From the NCBI GenBank assembly GCA_016839815.1, contig JAEOTM010000047.1, positions 47,620-111,619 of the forward strand: a DNA stretch of 64,000 bases, in the 5' to 3' direction. Position numbers and translations under genes: made by a program. This document shows positions 18,542 to 27,416 of this stretch, piece after piece; within the stretch, counting starts at the first letter, position 1; the number at the start of each line of letters is the position of its first letter. This stretch comes from Candidatus Hodarchaeota archaeon (GTDB lineage Archaea; Asgardarchaeota; Heimdallarchaeia; Hodarchaeales; Hodarchaeaceae). A model generated the notes under the pieces. The model saw only the letters and a program-made list of their open reading frames with translations, searched no databases and was not told the DNA's origin.

Positions 18542-19330
18542 TCATCCACCTATAGAGACTTTGGTTCCATGACTTTCAAATTCATATTTAATTTTATTCA
18601 GCTCTTTATCGGAAGGAGTTCGTACTTTGTTACCCAATCTATAATGACGGTTTAATCTTGGATATTTTCCCTCGCCTAAGTGATTGTACGGTAAGATATT
18701 TACTTCAGTTATTGAACTTAATTGTGAAATATATCCACCTAGATCTGCAATATTGGATCGAGTATCTGTGATTCCTGGAATAATCGGAATTCGTATGATT
18801 ACTGATTCATTCTCACTATTGAGATACTCTAGGTTCTTCAATATCGATTCGTTAGATACTCCTGTGTATTTCTGATGTAATTTATCATCAATAAATTTTA
18901 AGTCATATAAGTAAAGATTTAATTTGCCTAGTAAGGATTTCAATAGCTTCTGAGATCCATAACCAGTGGTATCAATTGCAGTATGAATATCCTCTTTGCT
19001 ACAACTATCTATCAGTGCTATCAAAAATTCTGATTGCAGTAATGGTTCTCCTCCGGAAAAAGTTACACCCCCATTAGATTCTTCGTAAAAAATTATATCC
19101 TTCCGAATTTCTTTCATTATATACTTAGTATCAACAACCTTTCCCACTATCTCAGTTTCTTCAGAATTAGGTCGCTTAATTGGTTCAGGATCGATGTTTT
19201 GACTTTCTGGATTATGACACCACCAACAGTTCAGGGGACACCCTTTGAAAAAGACAGTAGTTCGTATCCCTGGTCCGTCATGAACAGCAAATCGTTTAAT
19301 GTCAAAAATTGTACCTGTGAGATGATTCAT
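18542..19330 (-). CDS. Glycyl radical enzyme activase (radical SAM)
   Basis: 262 residues. The radical SAM cluster motif is CPLNCWWC (residues 31-38), followed by HNPESQ as in activases. FSGGEPLLQ binds SAM. It would abstract hydrogen from the glycine of the downstream enzyme (one base away), giving the active radical. Only one further cysteine is present. The ferredoxin-like insertion with two extra [4Fe-4S] clusters found after CHNPES in most non-PFL activases is missing and replaced by a short acidic loop. In that respect it is like PflA, although its partner is of the dehydratase type. Confidence 0.85.
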   Translation of the reverse strand: MNHLTGTIFDIKRFAVHDGPGIRTTVFFKGCPLNCWWCHNPESQNIDPEPIKRPNSEETEIVGKVVDTKYIMKEIRKDIIFYEESNGGVTFSGGEPLLQSEFLIALIDSCSKEDIHTAIDTTGYGSQKLLKSLLGKLNLYLYDLKFIDDKLHQKYTGVSNESILKNLEYLNSENESVIIRIPIIPGITDTRSNIADLGGYISQLSSITEVNILPYNHLGEGKYPRLNRHYRLGNKVRTPSDKELNKIKYEFESHGTKVSIGG

Positions 19331-19393
19331 ACTTGAGTTCTTCTTCGTTGATGAGGTTTATAATTCTTCAGCTTTTATTTCCAAGAAGTAAGA

Positions 19394-20296
19394 TTATTTG
19401 ACTTTCTTGAATATACTTGAACCTAGAATCAATGAGAGTATAATTAATTCATATCTGACCCAAGGACTACTAGCACCAGAAGTCTGAGTGGAAAGGGGAG
19501 GTGGAGAAGTATAATACTTTGTAATGGTAGAATTACTACTAGGATCTTCTGTAATCGTGTAATTATAATAAACAGGTAACGAATCATCTACATAGGGGGA
19601 ATCAGAGTACCGACCAGTACTCTCCCAAAAACCTAAGTAATCTTGGCTAGTAATCTCGATATGTGTTAGCCATTTGATCCATTTGTATCCATAAAACCTG
19701 GGACAGACTAATCTAATCGGAAAACCATGATCAACTGGTAACGGAACACCATTCATCTCATAAGCAAGAATTACATCGTTCCAATAGGCTTCATTAATTG
19801 ACAAACTCGTCGAATATCCTTCTGGAGAATGATCCGGGGTACGAAATATAACATCCACAGCTTTTTCGGTTTTTATCTCAGCTAAATTCAGAATTTCTGA
19901 TAATCTGACTCCTGTCCAGTTTGCTACTCCCGTTAAACCAACACCTCCATATGTGTAAGCTATACACGTTAGCCGTACTATTTCGAAAGTGACTGGTAAT
20001 GCTTTAATTTCACCCAAACTCAAGTTTAAAGGATTATAGATATCTCCAGAGACTATCAAACGGTAAGTCGTCGGATCCAGTTCAAAATAATCGATCGCAG
20101 TGGTGAAAAATGATTCATTAGAAGTAATTGGATATCCATTATCGATTTTAGCTTGAATAGGTATGCTTTTACCAAGAACTCCTAGTATTAGAAAAAGAAG
20201 AAGATAATTAGTTTTCCATTTTTGGTGTAACCAATGCATACTTACCTGATTGTCTGCGAAGCGATTAAATATTTTCCCATGAAAATTCAGTTGCAA
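19394..20296 (-). CDS. Surface molybdopterin oxidoreductase, sulfite-oxidase fold (copy 1)
   Basis: 300 residues. A hydrophobic signal-like helix near residues 28-48 and a C-terminal helix followed by KKVK anchor the protein outside. The sulfite-oxidase/YedY core is seen: VRLTCIAYTYGG with the likely Mo-ligating cysteine, ANWTGVRLSEIL, AYEMNGVPLPVDHGFPIRLV and YGYKWIKWLTHIEI. The usual substrate is sulfite, methionine sulfoxide or another oxidised group; it is unknown here. It is strongly similar to the gene at 21860, and both are preceded by a metallophosphoesterase gene. A translational start further in (MHWLHQ) is possible. Confidence 0.8.
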   Translation of the reverse strand: MQLNFHGKIFNRFADNQVSMHWLHQKWKTNYLLLFLILGVLGKSIPIQAKIDNGYPITSNESFFTTAIDYFELDPTTYRLIVSGDIYNPLNLSLGEIKALPVTFEIVRLTCIAYTYGGVGLTGVANWTGVRLSEILNLAEIKTEKAVDVIFRTPDHSPEGYSTSLSINEAYWNDVILAYEMNGVPLPVDHGFPIRLVCPRFYGYKWIKWLTHIEITSQDYLGFWESTGRYSDSPYVDDSLPVYYNYTITEDPSSNSTITKYYTSPPPLSTQTSGASSPWVRYELIILSLILGSSIFKKVK

Positions 20297-20609
20297 TAAC
20301 GATTGTGAACGATTATAATGGTGAGGAAAGAATAAGGTTAGGACACAAAGCTATCATAAACGGTCAGTCAATCTGGAAAAGACTATTTATAAAAGATAAC
20401 GACTTATATATCCACAGCACATCTATAATTCGTGGATCCGACCGATACAATTACATCTTCTCATGAGATTCTGTAAAGACTAGATTCCTTGCCATTTGTA
20501 CATAATTCTCGATCTTTGCTTCCTCAAAATCGAGTCTTAAATGAAGCATTCGACTCAAGAAGGGTTTGCCATTTACTATATTCTTTCATCAAAGGTTTTT
20601 TTTCTTCTA
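20297..20609. other. Intergenic stretch between SUOX-fold copy 1 and phosphoesterase copy 1
   Basis: 313 bases without a convincing gene. On the reverse strand an A/T box (around 20376-20392, tttataaatag when read on that strand) lies about 80-95 bases upstream of the molybdoenzyme start and is a candidate promoter. The rest is A/T-rich with no repeat I could support. Confidence 0.35.
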
Positions 20610-21773
20610 TTATCTTCTATTTCTTTGTTTTCGATATATAACAGTAAGAACTGGGAGAATTATTATGAAATTGAAGAATATGAAACTGGGACTTGCCGAG
20701 GTGGAAGGTTCTTCTGTAGTATCAGTGGTTATTATTTCTGTCCACGAAGAAGTTCTTGTTGTATATGTCGTGCTACTCTCTATTGTAGTTTCTTCTTCTA
20801 AAGCTGCAGATACCGAGTAGTTATACACGTAACTCATATTTGGAGTAATTACACTGACATTATATCCTTCGTTAGTTACCTCAACTAAGCAGAGATGATT
20901 TACGCCTGTAAAATAGTAGTCTTCTGGTTGAATTGTGTCTAGTACGGGTCCTGCAATCAATATGCTAGAGAAATCTGAAGTACCACCACCAGAGGTTGTA
21001 TACCACGTTCCGTTTCTATATGTATTGTAAAAGTTATGGGCATGTCCGCTTATTACTAAATCCACACCATATCGGACAAATAGATCATGCCATGTATCAC
21101 GAACGTTTTGTGCAGCAATAAATCGATCTGAAGATGGATTAAGGTTCCAAAAAGGTGTATGTGTCATCGCGATTATTCGACTAATATTATTTGTGGCTAA
21201 ATCGTTCTCTAACCACGTTTGCTGTTCCGCAGCTAAGGTGAGATTCTGAAAATTATTGTAATCCTCATCAATGAAATAATAGGTATTCAAAACAATGATA
21301 TGAGTATCATTCTGGGGTGTATTAAAACTATAATAGACCTCATTTCCAGGATTATCAACATTTGCAATATATGTCTCTAAAGTTGCCTCTGTTTGAAATC
21401 CATAATCATATTCATGATTTCCTACGGCGTAGTAGATAGGTATTTCTGCTGCAATTGTACCGAAATTTGGCCACCAGTACGTATCCCACTGTGTCTGAAC
21501 TGAACCATCCCACACCACATCTCCTGAATGTAAGATGAATTCAATCTGATGCTCTTGTTTTAATGTATTAATCATGGTAGCTAGTATTTCGCATCCTGTG
21601 TTATCATCCTCTTCTGGTCTTGTATCACCCAGAAAAATAAACTTGTAATTGCTAAAATTTGAGGATTTCGTTAAAGTTTCATTTGAAACACTGCTAAGTG
21701 ATCTTCCACTACTAATAAATATTAGTAAAAAGACCCCACACATTATCCCTGCCATTAACCTCGTTTTTGTCAT
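20610..21773 (-). CDS. Surface metallophosphoesterase (copy 1)
   Basis: 387 residues with an N-terminal signal helix, a Thr/Ser-rich stretch (about 335-365) and a C-terminal membrane helix ending KQRNRR. Metal motifs of the calcineurin-like fold are seen in order: FLGDTR, HSGDVVWDG, VGNHEYDYG, MTHTPFW and SGHAHNFY. This points to a purple-acid-phosphatase-like or GpdQ/PhoD-like enzyme acting outside the cell, freeing phosphate from esters. It resembles the gene at 22939. It lies 86 bases downstream of SUOX-fold copy 2 and upstream of copy 1 on the same strand. Confidence 0.85.
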   Translation of the reverse strand: MTKTRLMAGIMCGVFLLIFISSGRSLSSVSNETLTKSSNFSNYKFIFLGDTRPEEDDNTGCEILATMINTLKQEHQIEFILHSGDVVWDGSVQTQWDTYWWPNFGTIAAEIPIYYAVGNHEYDYGFQTEATLETYIANVDNPGNEVYYSFNTPQNDTHIIVLNTYYFIDEDYNNFQNLTLAAEQQTWLENDLATNNISRIIAMTHTPFWNLNPSSDRFIAAQNVRDTWHDLFVRYGVDLVISGHAHNFYNTYRNGTWYTTSGGGTSDFSSILIAGPVLDTIQPEDYYFTGVNHLCLVEVTNEGYNVSVITPNMSYVYNYSVSAALEEETTIESSTTYTTRTSSWTEIITTDTTEEPSTSASPSFIFFNFIIILPVLTVIYRKQRNRR

Positions 21774-21859
21774 AGTTTATAACCTCATTCGAAATTATCA
21801 CTTAAAAAGAATAATTCCTTAAATAATCTGTCCCGCTATTATTATTGACTCACAAAGCT

Positions 21860-22723
21860 TTATTTGAAGAGCTTCCTTCTCTTTTGAATATTATAGAAAC
21901 TAGAGCCTATCAGTAGAACAATTAATGCATAATCAATCTGTAACCAAGGGATTCTCTGAGTAAATGTATCCTCTGGTAAAGAGGTTAAGATTGTATAATA
22001 CTCTATACTACTTGAATTTGTATTAGGGTCGATAGCTATTGTATAATTATAGTATATCGGAAGAGCAATATCAACAAAGGGAGAATCTGAGTATCTCCCA
22101 CTGCTTTCCCAATACCCGGTGTGATCAATTGGAGAAACTTCAATGTAAGTAAGCCATTTAATCCACTTGTAACCATAAAAACGTGGACAAACGAGTCTTA
22201 TTGGAAATCCATGTTCTACAGGTAAAGGAACACCATTCATCTCATATGCAAGTATTACATCATCCCAAAAAGCCTCTTCAATCGTTAAGCTTGTCGTATA
22301 ACCTTCTTTGGAATGATCAGGTGTGCGAAAAATTACATCCAATGCTGTTTCATACTTAATTTCGGCCAGATTTAGAATCTCTGACAGTTTCACTCCAGTC
22401 CAATTTGCCACTCCGGTATATGAAGATGCTCCATATTTATAATCAACGCAAGTAAGACGGACAATTTCAGAAGTTACTGGAAGAGATTGTATTTCGCTTA
22501 AACTTAAGCTTAAAGAGTTGTAAACATCACCGACGACTGTCAGACGGTATGCTTCTTGGTCAAGCTCAAAAAAATCTATTGCTGTATTAAAAAATTCGTC
22601 ATTAGGAGTAATAGGGGATTCAATTCGAACTGGGGCGGAAATCTGTATGTTTTTTAGTAGAAATCCAGCTAGTATGAAAAATACTATCAACTCGACTTTC
22701 CAGAATTTATAGAGAACTTTCAT
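21860..22723 (-). CDS. Surface molybdopterin oxidoreductase, sulfite-oxidase fold (copy 2)
   Basis: 287 residues, signal helix at about 10-28 and a C-terminal helix followed by KRRKLFK. The core VRLTCVDYKYGASSYTGVANWTGVKLSEIL, AYEMNGVPLPVEHGFPIRLV and YGYKWIKWLTYIEV is nearly superimposable on copy 1, with clear divergence only in the tails. This makes a local duplication likely. The cysteine that would bind molybdenum is kept in both. The gene follows the second metallophosphoesterase by 215 bases. Confidence 0.8.
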   Translation of the reverse strand: MKVLYKFWKVELIVFFILAGFLLKNIQISAPVRIESPITPNDEFFNTAIDFFELDQEAYRLTVVGDVYNSLSLSLSEIQSLPVTSEIVRLTCVDYKYGASSYTGVANWTGVKLSEILNLAEIKYETALDVIFRTPDHSKEGYTTSLTIEEAFWDDVILAYEMNGVPLPVEHGFPIRLVCPRFYGYKWIKWLTYIEVSPIDHTGYWESSGRYSDSPFVDIALPIYYNYTIAIDPNTNSSSIEYYTILTSLPEDTFTQRIPWLQIDYALIVLLIGSSFYNIQKRRKLFK

Positions 22724-22938
22724 TGACTAAACCCTATTATTTATTCAATAATAAGGTTTTGCATGTTACTCAATCCATAATAACGATAGTGAAGAAGTAA
22801 TGGCCTTCCTCTTACATCAGATGGAGTAAAAAAGAAAAATGGGGAAGTTATAGGAATTACTTGATTATCCCTACTTATCTTTGAAATATGTACCATATCT
22901 CATAGGAGATTCGTAGATTGCTTTCGGTCTGTATTTTT

Positions 22939-24147
22939 CTATTTTCGTCTGGGAATGATTCCAACCAATAGAATTCCGATGATTACTGACAGAGGAAAAA
23001 TGGGAGTTTTATCAGTAGTACTGGAAGTAGAGGTTTTAGAAAGAGAAGTACTAGATATTAAGGTGCTAGATGTCGAATCAATGGATGCAGTAGTAGTAGT
23101 GGTGGTAGTAGTTGTCGTAGTGGTTTCATCGAATATTCTTGTTTCAGTAACCACAAATGAATCGCCTAATGAAATTGTTTGATCGGTTTCATTGAAAATA
23201 TAAACTTCAATATTTGCCTGTATGACACCCTCACTTTCGCTAATTGAAACATTACAGTAATGGAACTCTGAAAAGTACACATCACCCTCTTGCCACTCTG
23301 ATGTGTCTGTATTGGTGTAGAGATCTGCCCCTGCACCTCCTGTTGTTACGTATGTTATATTATTCCTTACTGTCCGATAGTAATAGTGATCATGACCAGA
23401 GAACACTAAATCTACACCGTAATCATTAAATATTGGATTAAGAACTGAACGAACTTTTTGGGCATCTTCTACACGTCCCAGATCACGAACAGAGTAACAT
23501 GGACGGTGGAATATAGCTACTACGAACTCGAGTGCATTATTTTCGAGATCATCTATTAACCAATTATATTGGTCGGATGTAATATCAAATTGCCCCGACC
23601 AGTTTTCTTCAGTATTAATAAAAACGAAATGTATCTGATCCATATAATCAAAACTATAATACCGCTCATTTCCAGGTAGTTCAACGTTAGCTAGATATGT
23701 GGAAAAATCTTCGTCAGGAAGCCCCCAAATACTTGGACCTGACGCATAGGTATATCTTTCATGATTTCCAACAGCGTAGTAAAAAGTTACATTCTCTTTC
23801 GTTGCATTTTCTATATCTTCAAAATACCGATCCCAATCATCCTGTTCTCCACCAGAATTCACCATATCGCCTGAATGTAGAATAAATTCAAGATCTGGAT
23901 TTTTTTCTACTATAGAGGTAATAATGGCTGCTCTTGTAGGATTACTACTATTCTCATGTGGATAGTTCATATTATCATAATCCCAAGGTTCATGCTGTTG
24001 ACGACTATCACCTATTGCAATAAAGTGCCATGAGTCACTTAATTGACTTAAAGTACCTTCTTCCACTGAACTATGACTTAAAGTAATTGTTGAAAGTAAA
24101 AATAGGCCTAAAACAATTAAAAGAAAATTCCTTTTCATTTTTCTCAT
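22939..24147 (-). CDS. Surface metallophosphoesterase (copy 2)
   Basis: 402 residues. Signal helix at about 5-25; metal motifs FIAIGDSR, HSGDMVNSGG, VGNHERYTY, IFHRPCYS and SGHDHYYYR; then a Thr/Ser-rich stalk (about 345-380) with a run of about eleven threonines; and a final membrane helix followed by PRRK. The layout is that of an archaeal surface protein with a sorting-type tail. The catalytic part aligns with copy 1 through all five motifs, but the protein is longer in the loop after GNHE. The stalk DNA (about 23087-23130) is a simple repeat of threonine codons. Confidence 0.85.
   Translation of the reverse strand: MRKMKRNFLLIVLGLFLLSTITLSHSSVEEGTLSQLSDSWHFIAIGDSRQQHEPWDYDNMNYPHENSSNPTRAAIITSIVEKNPDLEFILHSGDMVNSGGEQDDWDRYFEDIENATKENVTFYYAVGNHERYTYASGPSIWGLPDEDFSTYLANVELPGNERYYSFDYMDQIHFVFINTEENWSGQFDITSDQYNWLIDDLENNALEFVVAIFHRPCYSVRDLGRVEDAQKVRSVLNPIFNDYGVDLVFSGHDHYYYRTVRNNITYVTTGGAGADLYTNTDTSEWQEGDVYFSEFHYCNVSISESEGVIQANIEVYIFNETDQTISLGDSFVVTETRIFDETTTTTTTTTTTTASIDSTSSTLISSTSLSKTSTSSTTDKTPIFPLSVIIGILLVGIIPRRK
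23087..23130 (-). repeat. Threonine-codon microsatellite
   Basis: A simple repeat, mostly agt/ggt triplets on the plus strand, encodes the polythreonine stalk of the surface phosphoesterase. Such runs are prone to length change between strains. Confidence 0.6.
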
Positions 24148-24264
24148 ATTTATTCCCGCTGACTTATTAATACTAAATTTGAGCTGTTAGAAATAAGTTT
24201 ATTAAAATTCTTCTCAATTAGTCGTACTATTGTAGAAAGTCCGTGACTGATAGGAAGGATACGA

Positions 24265-24714
24265 ATGGCTGAAATTAAAGAAATTCTAAATTTTGCAATT
24301 AAAAAAGAAATTGAGGCATATGATCTTTATTCGGGAATTGCTGAATCATCAAAGAATCCAGCGGTTAAAGAATTACTAAGCGAACTGGCAACGGATGAAC
24401 TTGGCCATAAAGAGGCACTTGAAAATCTTTCAAGAGCAGAAGAGATTTTAAATTTTGATATTGATAAAGTTCAAGATCTAAAATTATCTGATCACCTTCA
24501 AGCAACCACTATTGATGAAAATTCAGATTTACAAGAAACTCTTGTCTTTGCCATGAAAGAAGAAAAGGGGGCTTACGAACTGTATACCAGAATGTCTAAA
24601 GCAGCAGAAACAAAAGAAAATGCCAAGGTATTTCAGAAGCTGGCTCAAATGGAATTAATCCACAAAAATAAACTCGAAGCCTTATACGATGATATGTTCT
24701 ACACTGATAATTAG
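24265..24714 (+). CDS. Ferritin-like/rubrerythrin-type diiron protein
   Basis: 149 residues, four-helix bundle with two internally similar halves. The first half has KKEIEAYDLYSGIAESS and ATDELGHKEALENL, the second KEEKGAYELYTRMSKAA and AQMELIHKNKLEALY. The ExxxxY and ExxH elements match the diiron ligands of the rubrerythrin/DUF2202-like ferritin superfamily, and no rubredoxin domain follows. It may detoxify peroxide or sense iron/oxygen. An AGGAAGG ribosome binding site precedes the ATG. Confidence 0.75.
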   Translation: MAEIKEILNFAIKKEIEAYDLYSGIAESSKNPAVKELLSELATDELGHKEALENLSRAEEILNFDIDKVQDLKLSDHLQATTIDENSDLQETLVFAMKEEKGAYELYTRMSKAAETKENAKVFQKLAQMELIHKNKLEALYDDMFYTDN

Positions 24715-24749
24715 TACTTTATAAGCCCTTAAGACGCTATCAGATTTTG

Positions 24750-24756
24750 TTTTTTT
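24750..24756 (+). terminator. T-run after the ferritin-like gene
   Basis: Seven thymines, within gattttgttttttt, lie 36-42 bases after the stop codon and before a convergent Nudix gene. Archaeal transcription often stops at such runs without a hairpin. Confidence 0.45.
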
Positions 24757-24781
24757 CCCCATTTCAAAGGAATAATGTGAC

Positions 24782-25459
24782 CTAATCTACCTTAAACATG
24801 TTCGCAAAGCTTTCTATGGATAGAAATTCTTCCCAATGTTCAACTAAGATTTTTGCTGAACCAAATGGTTTCAGTAGTGAATTCTCGGGTATTTTACGTT
24901 TATCTTGGATGTAAATCTCTGCTCCTTCATCTAGCAGGATTTTCAAATTCCCTCCTCGGAGAAGGGACGGTGGTAGTAATAAAAGAGCAGGGACTTCCAT
25001 TTGTGGATTGGGATTAGATTCAATTATTCCCAGATAAACACATACAGACATTTTCATCTTTTTTGAATTATAGATTAAGATGGGAGGAAGATTATCCTTT
25101 AATTCCTGCAGAATGGTGGTAGAGTTTTCTAACTCACAGATGATTGTTTTATCTGCAGGTAAAAGTGTAATATCACATCCTAATTCCTCTAAAACCTCCC
25201 TTTTTGTCGCTTCAATCATAGTTTCATCTTTTTCCACATGTCCCCCGGTATTGGTAAAAGTAATCAACAATCTGTCATTAGTTACTTGCCAATATTTTTC
25301 ATTTCCAACAGCAAATAGAAATGAATCTTTCCAACAGATAAAAACTCCGTTTCCTCTATTTTTGTAGGAGAGTAATTCTTCTGAATGCAATATTTTTCCC
25401 GTTACACTTTGAAAAATTTTTACGAAATTGTTTTCAACGTACCAAAAACAATGAAACAT
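24782..25459 (-). CDS. Nudix hydrolase
   Basis: 225 residues. The Nudix box Gx5Ex7REUxEExGU is complete: GGHVEKDE followed by ATKREVLEELG (about residues 73-96). It hydrolyses a nucleoside diphosphate linked to another group; the substrate is unknown. The N-terminal 65 residues and the C-terminal 80 residues do not match a Nudix subfamily I know. It is divergent from the membrane protein at 25497 with a very short shared promoter region. Confidence 0.8.
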   Translation of the reverse strand: MFHCFWYVENNFVKIFQSVTGKILHSEELLSYKNRGNGVFICWKDSFLFAVGNEKYWQVTNDRLLITFTNTGGHVEKDETMIEATKREVLEELGCDITLLPADKTIICELENSTTILQELKDNLPPILIYNSKKMKMSVCVYLGIIESNPNPQMEVPALLLLPPSLLRGGNLKILLDEGAEIYIQDKRKIPENSLLKPFGSAKILVEHWEEFLSIESFANMFKVD

Positions 25460-25496
25460 TTATACTTAATTGTCTAAAAGACAGGTTCTGAGATCA

Positions 25497-26312
25497 ATGG
25501 TAGCTTCAGAGACTTATCATTTCGTATTAGGTTCGTTAATTCTTCTTCGTCTCTTCGGATTTGTAATTTTCTTCGACTTCTATCGAAAAAATCAAGAAAT
25601 TAGGTTCTTAATTTTATCCTTGGCCATCTTAACTTATGCTTTTAGTCCAGTAATCGATTTATTCATTCAGGATATTCAAGGAACATCAACATATAATTTC
25701 CTCTTCTTCATCAGCGAACTCGCAACCTCTCTTGCATTAATTCTATTTCTCTTTGTTTTTTTTCGATATACAACTACTGAGACCTCTACAAAAGCATGGT
25801 TGACAATTCTAGTAAGTATTTTAATTATAGCAATATCTTATCCAATTGTACATCTAGATCTGGGAATTTTACTAATTCGCGGATTAAATTTGGTCTTAAT
25901 AATAATTACTATTCTACACATAATAAGAAAATGGGAAATATTGACAAATATTGCTGATAATAGCGCGTACTTTTTTTTTGTAAGTTCAATAGCAATCATA
26001 ATAGTTTTAATTGTTGGTACAGTAGGTGATAGCCCTGAAACTGACTTTATTCAATATGTCTTAAATGTAGGAATATCCTTCCTTGCAATTTTCATTTTTG
26101 TACATCTTGAATACAATCGATTATCAATCCAGAAATTTTTAATGAAAGATGATTATTCACACTCTGTAGCTCAAATTCTACAAGTATTAATTGGTCGATT
26201 AGAAACTTCACAACTTCAACACAACACAGAAGAAGCGAAGATGTTGATTGAACAGGCAATAGAAGATTGTTTAAGAGTAGGGGACACACTTACTAAAATA
26301 AGGAAAATTTGA
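25497..26312 (+). CDS. Seven-helix membrane protein with a histidine-kinase-like dimerisation tail
   Basis: 271 residues from ATG 25497; TTG at 25470 would start inside the expected transcription start, since TTTATACTTAA lies at 25459-25469. Six to seven hydrophobic helices fill residues 1-205. The last 60 residues are two amphipathic helices, DYSHSVAQILQVLIGRLE and a partner ending TLTKIRKI. This resembles the dimerisation/phosphoacceptor helices of membrane sensor kinases, with His in SHSV. No ATPase domain follows, and the next gene is an acetyltransferase. It may be a sensor acting through another kinase, or a remnant. Confidence 0.55.
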   Translation: MVASETYHFVLGSLILLRLFGFVIFFDFYRKNQEIRFLILSLAILTYAFSPVIDLFIQDIQGTSTYNFLFFISELATSLALILFLFVFFRYTTTETSTKAWLTILVSILIIAISYPIVHLDLGILLIRGLNLVLIIITILHIIRKWEILTNIADNSAYFFFVSSIAIIIVLIVGTVGDSPETDFIQYVLNVGISFLAIFIFVHLEYNRLSIQKFLMKDDYSHSVAQILQVLIGRLETSQLQHNTEEAKMLIEQAIEDCLRVGDTLTKIRKI

Positions 26313-26320
26313 GAGATAAA

Positions 26321-26361
26321 CTGGTTATATTTTACCAGCTCTGTAAGATGATTTTACAGAG
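26321..26361. repeat. Two tandem inverted repeats
   Basis: CTGGT/ACCAG arms (26321-26325 and 26334-26338) are followed directly by CTCTGTAA/TTACAGAG arms (26339-26346 and 26354-26361) with a seven-base loop. They sit nine bases after the stop of the sensor-like gene. They could be a 3'-end hairpin or a protein-binding site for the next gene. Confidence 0.4.
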
Positions 26362-26468
26362 GATAAAAACTCCAATTTCTAATCGGAAACGATTTCGGAT
26401 GGAGACTTAGTTACCTATTAAGTCGAAGATATAAGATCGAATAAGTATCGAACCAGTTGGTTCTTAAA

Positions 26469-27380
26469 GTGAAAATACAACCACGACCTTACAATAAACA
26501 ACAAGATTTCCAACCTATCATGACATTTCTTTCAGATTTATTTCTAAGAACTAAATCATATGAAAACTGGTTCCCAGATCGTTTTGAAAATAGTAGTGAT
26601 TCTCGTGAAGACGGGATTATGATCTGGGAAGAACATGATACCACTGTTAATCCCACAACCAAGAAAATAATTGCATTGACATCACGTGATTCGCCTAAAG
26701 ATTTTTTCCTTCAAGTTGATCCAGCTTATAGGCATATTGAACCTCAAATGATCAAGTGGATCGAATCTTATCGAAAAGCAACTTCCACGCCAGAAATAAC
26801 GGAAGTTGTCATTAAAATCAACATCCTTGAAGGAAACAGTAAACGAGAAAAGTTATTATCTACTTTGGGTTATACAAACGAAGGTATTTATGGTTTTTAC
26901 CGAATTAGACAACCTAATACACCAATCCCAGAGTATGCATGTCCCAAGGGATTCAGAATTAGAACACTAAAAAGAGCTGATTATGATCAGTTAGCTTTAC
27001 TGATCAGGAGAGTCTTTGGACACGGGGAATATTTTACAGCAGAAGTATTAGAGTGGCTAGCAAGCTGTTCATTCTACAAAGAGGAACTTGACCTTGTTGT
27101 AGTTACTCCTGAAGATATAATTGCTTCATTCTGTACCTTCAGATTGGATCCTAATAGTCATATACTTAGTTTAGAACCCATGGGTACCAATCCAGATTAT
27201 CGAGGATTAGGATTAGGTAAAGCAATTATGAGTGAAGGAATTAAACGATCCATGAAATATAAACCTCCGTTTTTTTATATTGATGGAGCTGCAAACAATC
27301 CCGCTGCGAACCGATTATATGACGCTACTGGATTTACAGAAAAGTATGCTATTAATTCCTGGACTAAACGGATTAAATAA
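26469..27380 (+). CDS. GNAT-family N-acetyltransferase, two-domain
   Basis: About 303 residues from GTG at 26469; TTG at 26457 is an alternative. The C-terminal half has the acetyl-CoA binding motif A as MGTNPDYRGLGLGKAIMSEGIKRS (about residues 240-263 region), followed by FYIDGAANNPAANRLYDATGF, typical of GNAT motif B. The N-terminal 140 residues look like a degenerate second GNAT domain ending in KLLSTLGYTNEGIYGFYRI. Substrate unknown. No operon partner: it is convergent with the HerA-like gene. Confidence 0.8.
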   Translation: MKIQPRPYNKQQDFQPIMTFLSDLFLRTKSYENWFPDRFENSSDSREDGIMIWEEHDTTVNPTTKKIIALTSRDSPKDFFLQVDPAYRHIEPQMIKWIESYRKATSTPEITEVVIKINILEGNSKREKLLSTLGYTNEGIYGFYRIRQPNTPIPEYACPKGFRIRTLKRADYDQLALLIRRVFGHGEYFTAEVLEWLASCSFYKEELDLVVVTPEDIIASFCTFRLDPNSHILSLEPMGTNPDYRGLGLGKAIMSEGIKRSMKYKPPFFYIDGAANNPAANRLYDATGFTEKYAINSWTKRIK

Positions 27381-27416
27381 TGAGTGTGATCTAATACACT
27401 TTCTTCTTTATCATTG

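Noticed and set aside
20541..20820. Two overlapping plus-strand frames
   Set aside because: The larger part overlaps the end of the surface phosphoesterase gene, and the sequences are low-complexity hydrophobic and valine-rich without a start signal.
22955..23182. Open frame with a polyvaline run on the plus strand
   Set aside because: It is the mirror of the polythreonine stalk of the phosphoesterase on the other strand; the composition follows from the repeat.
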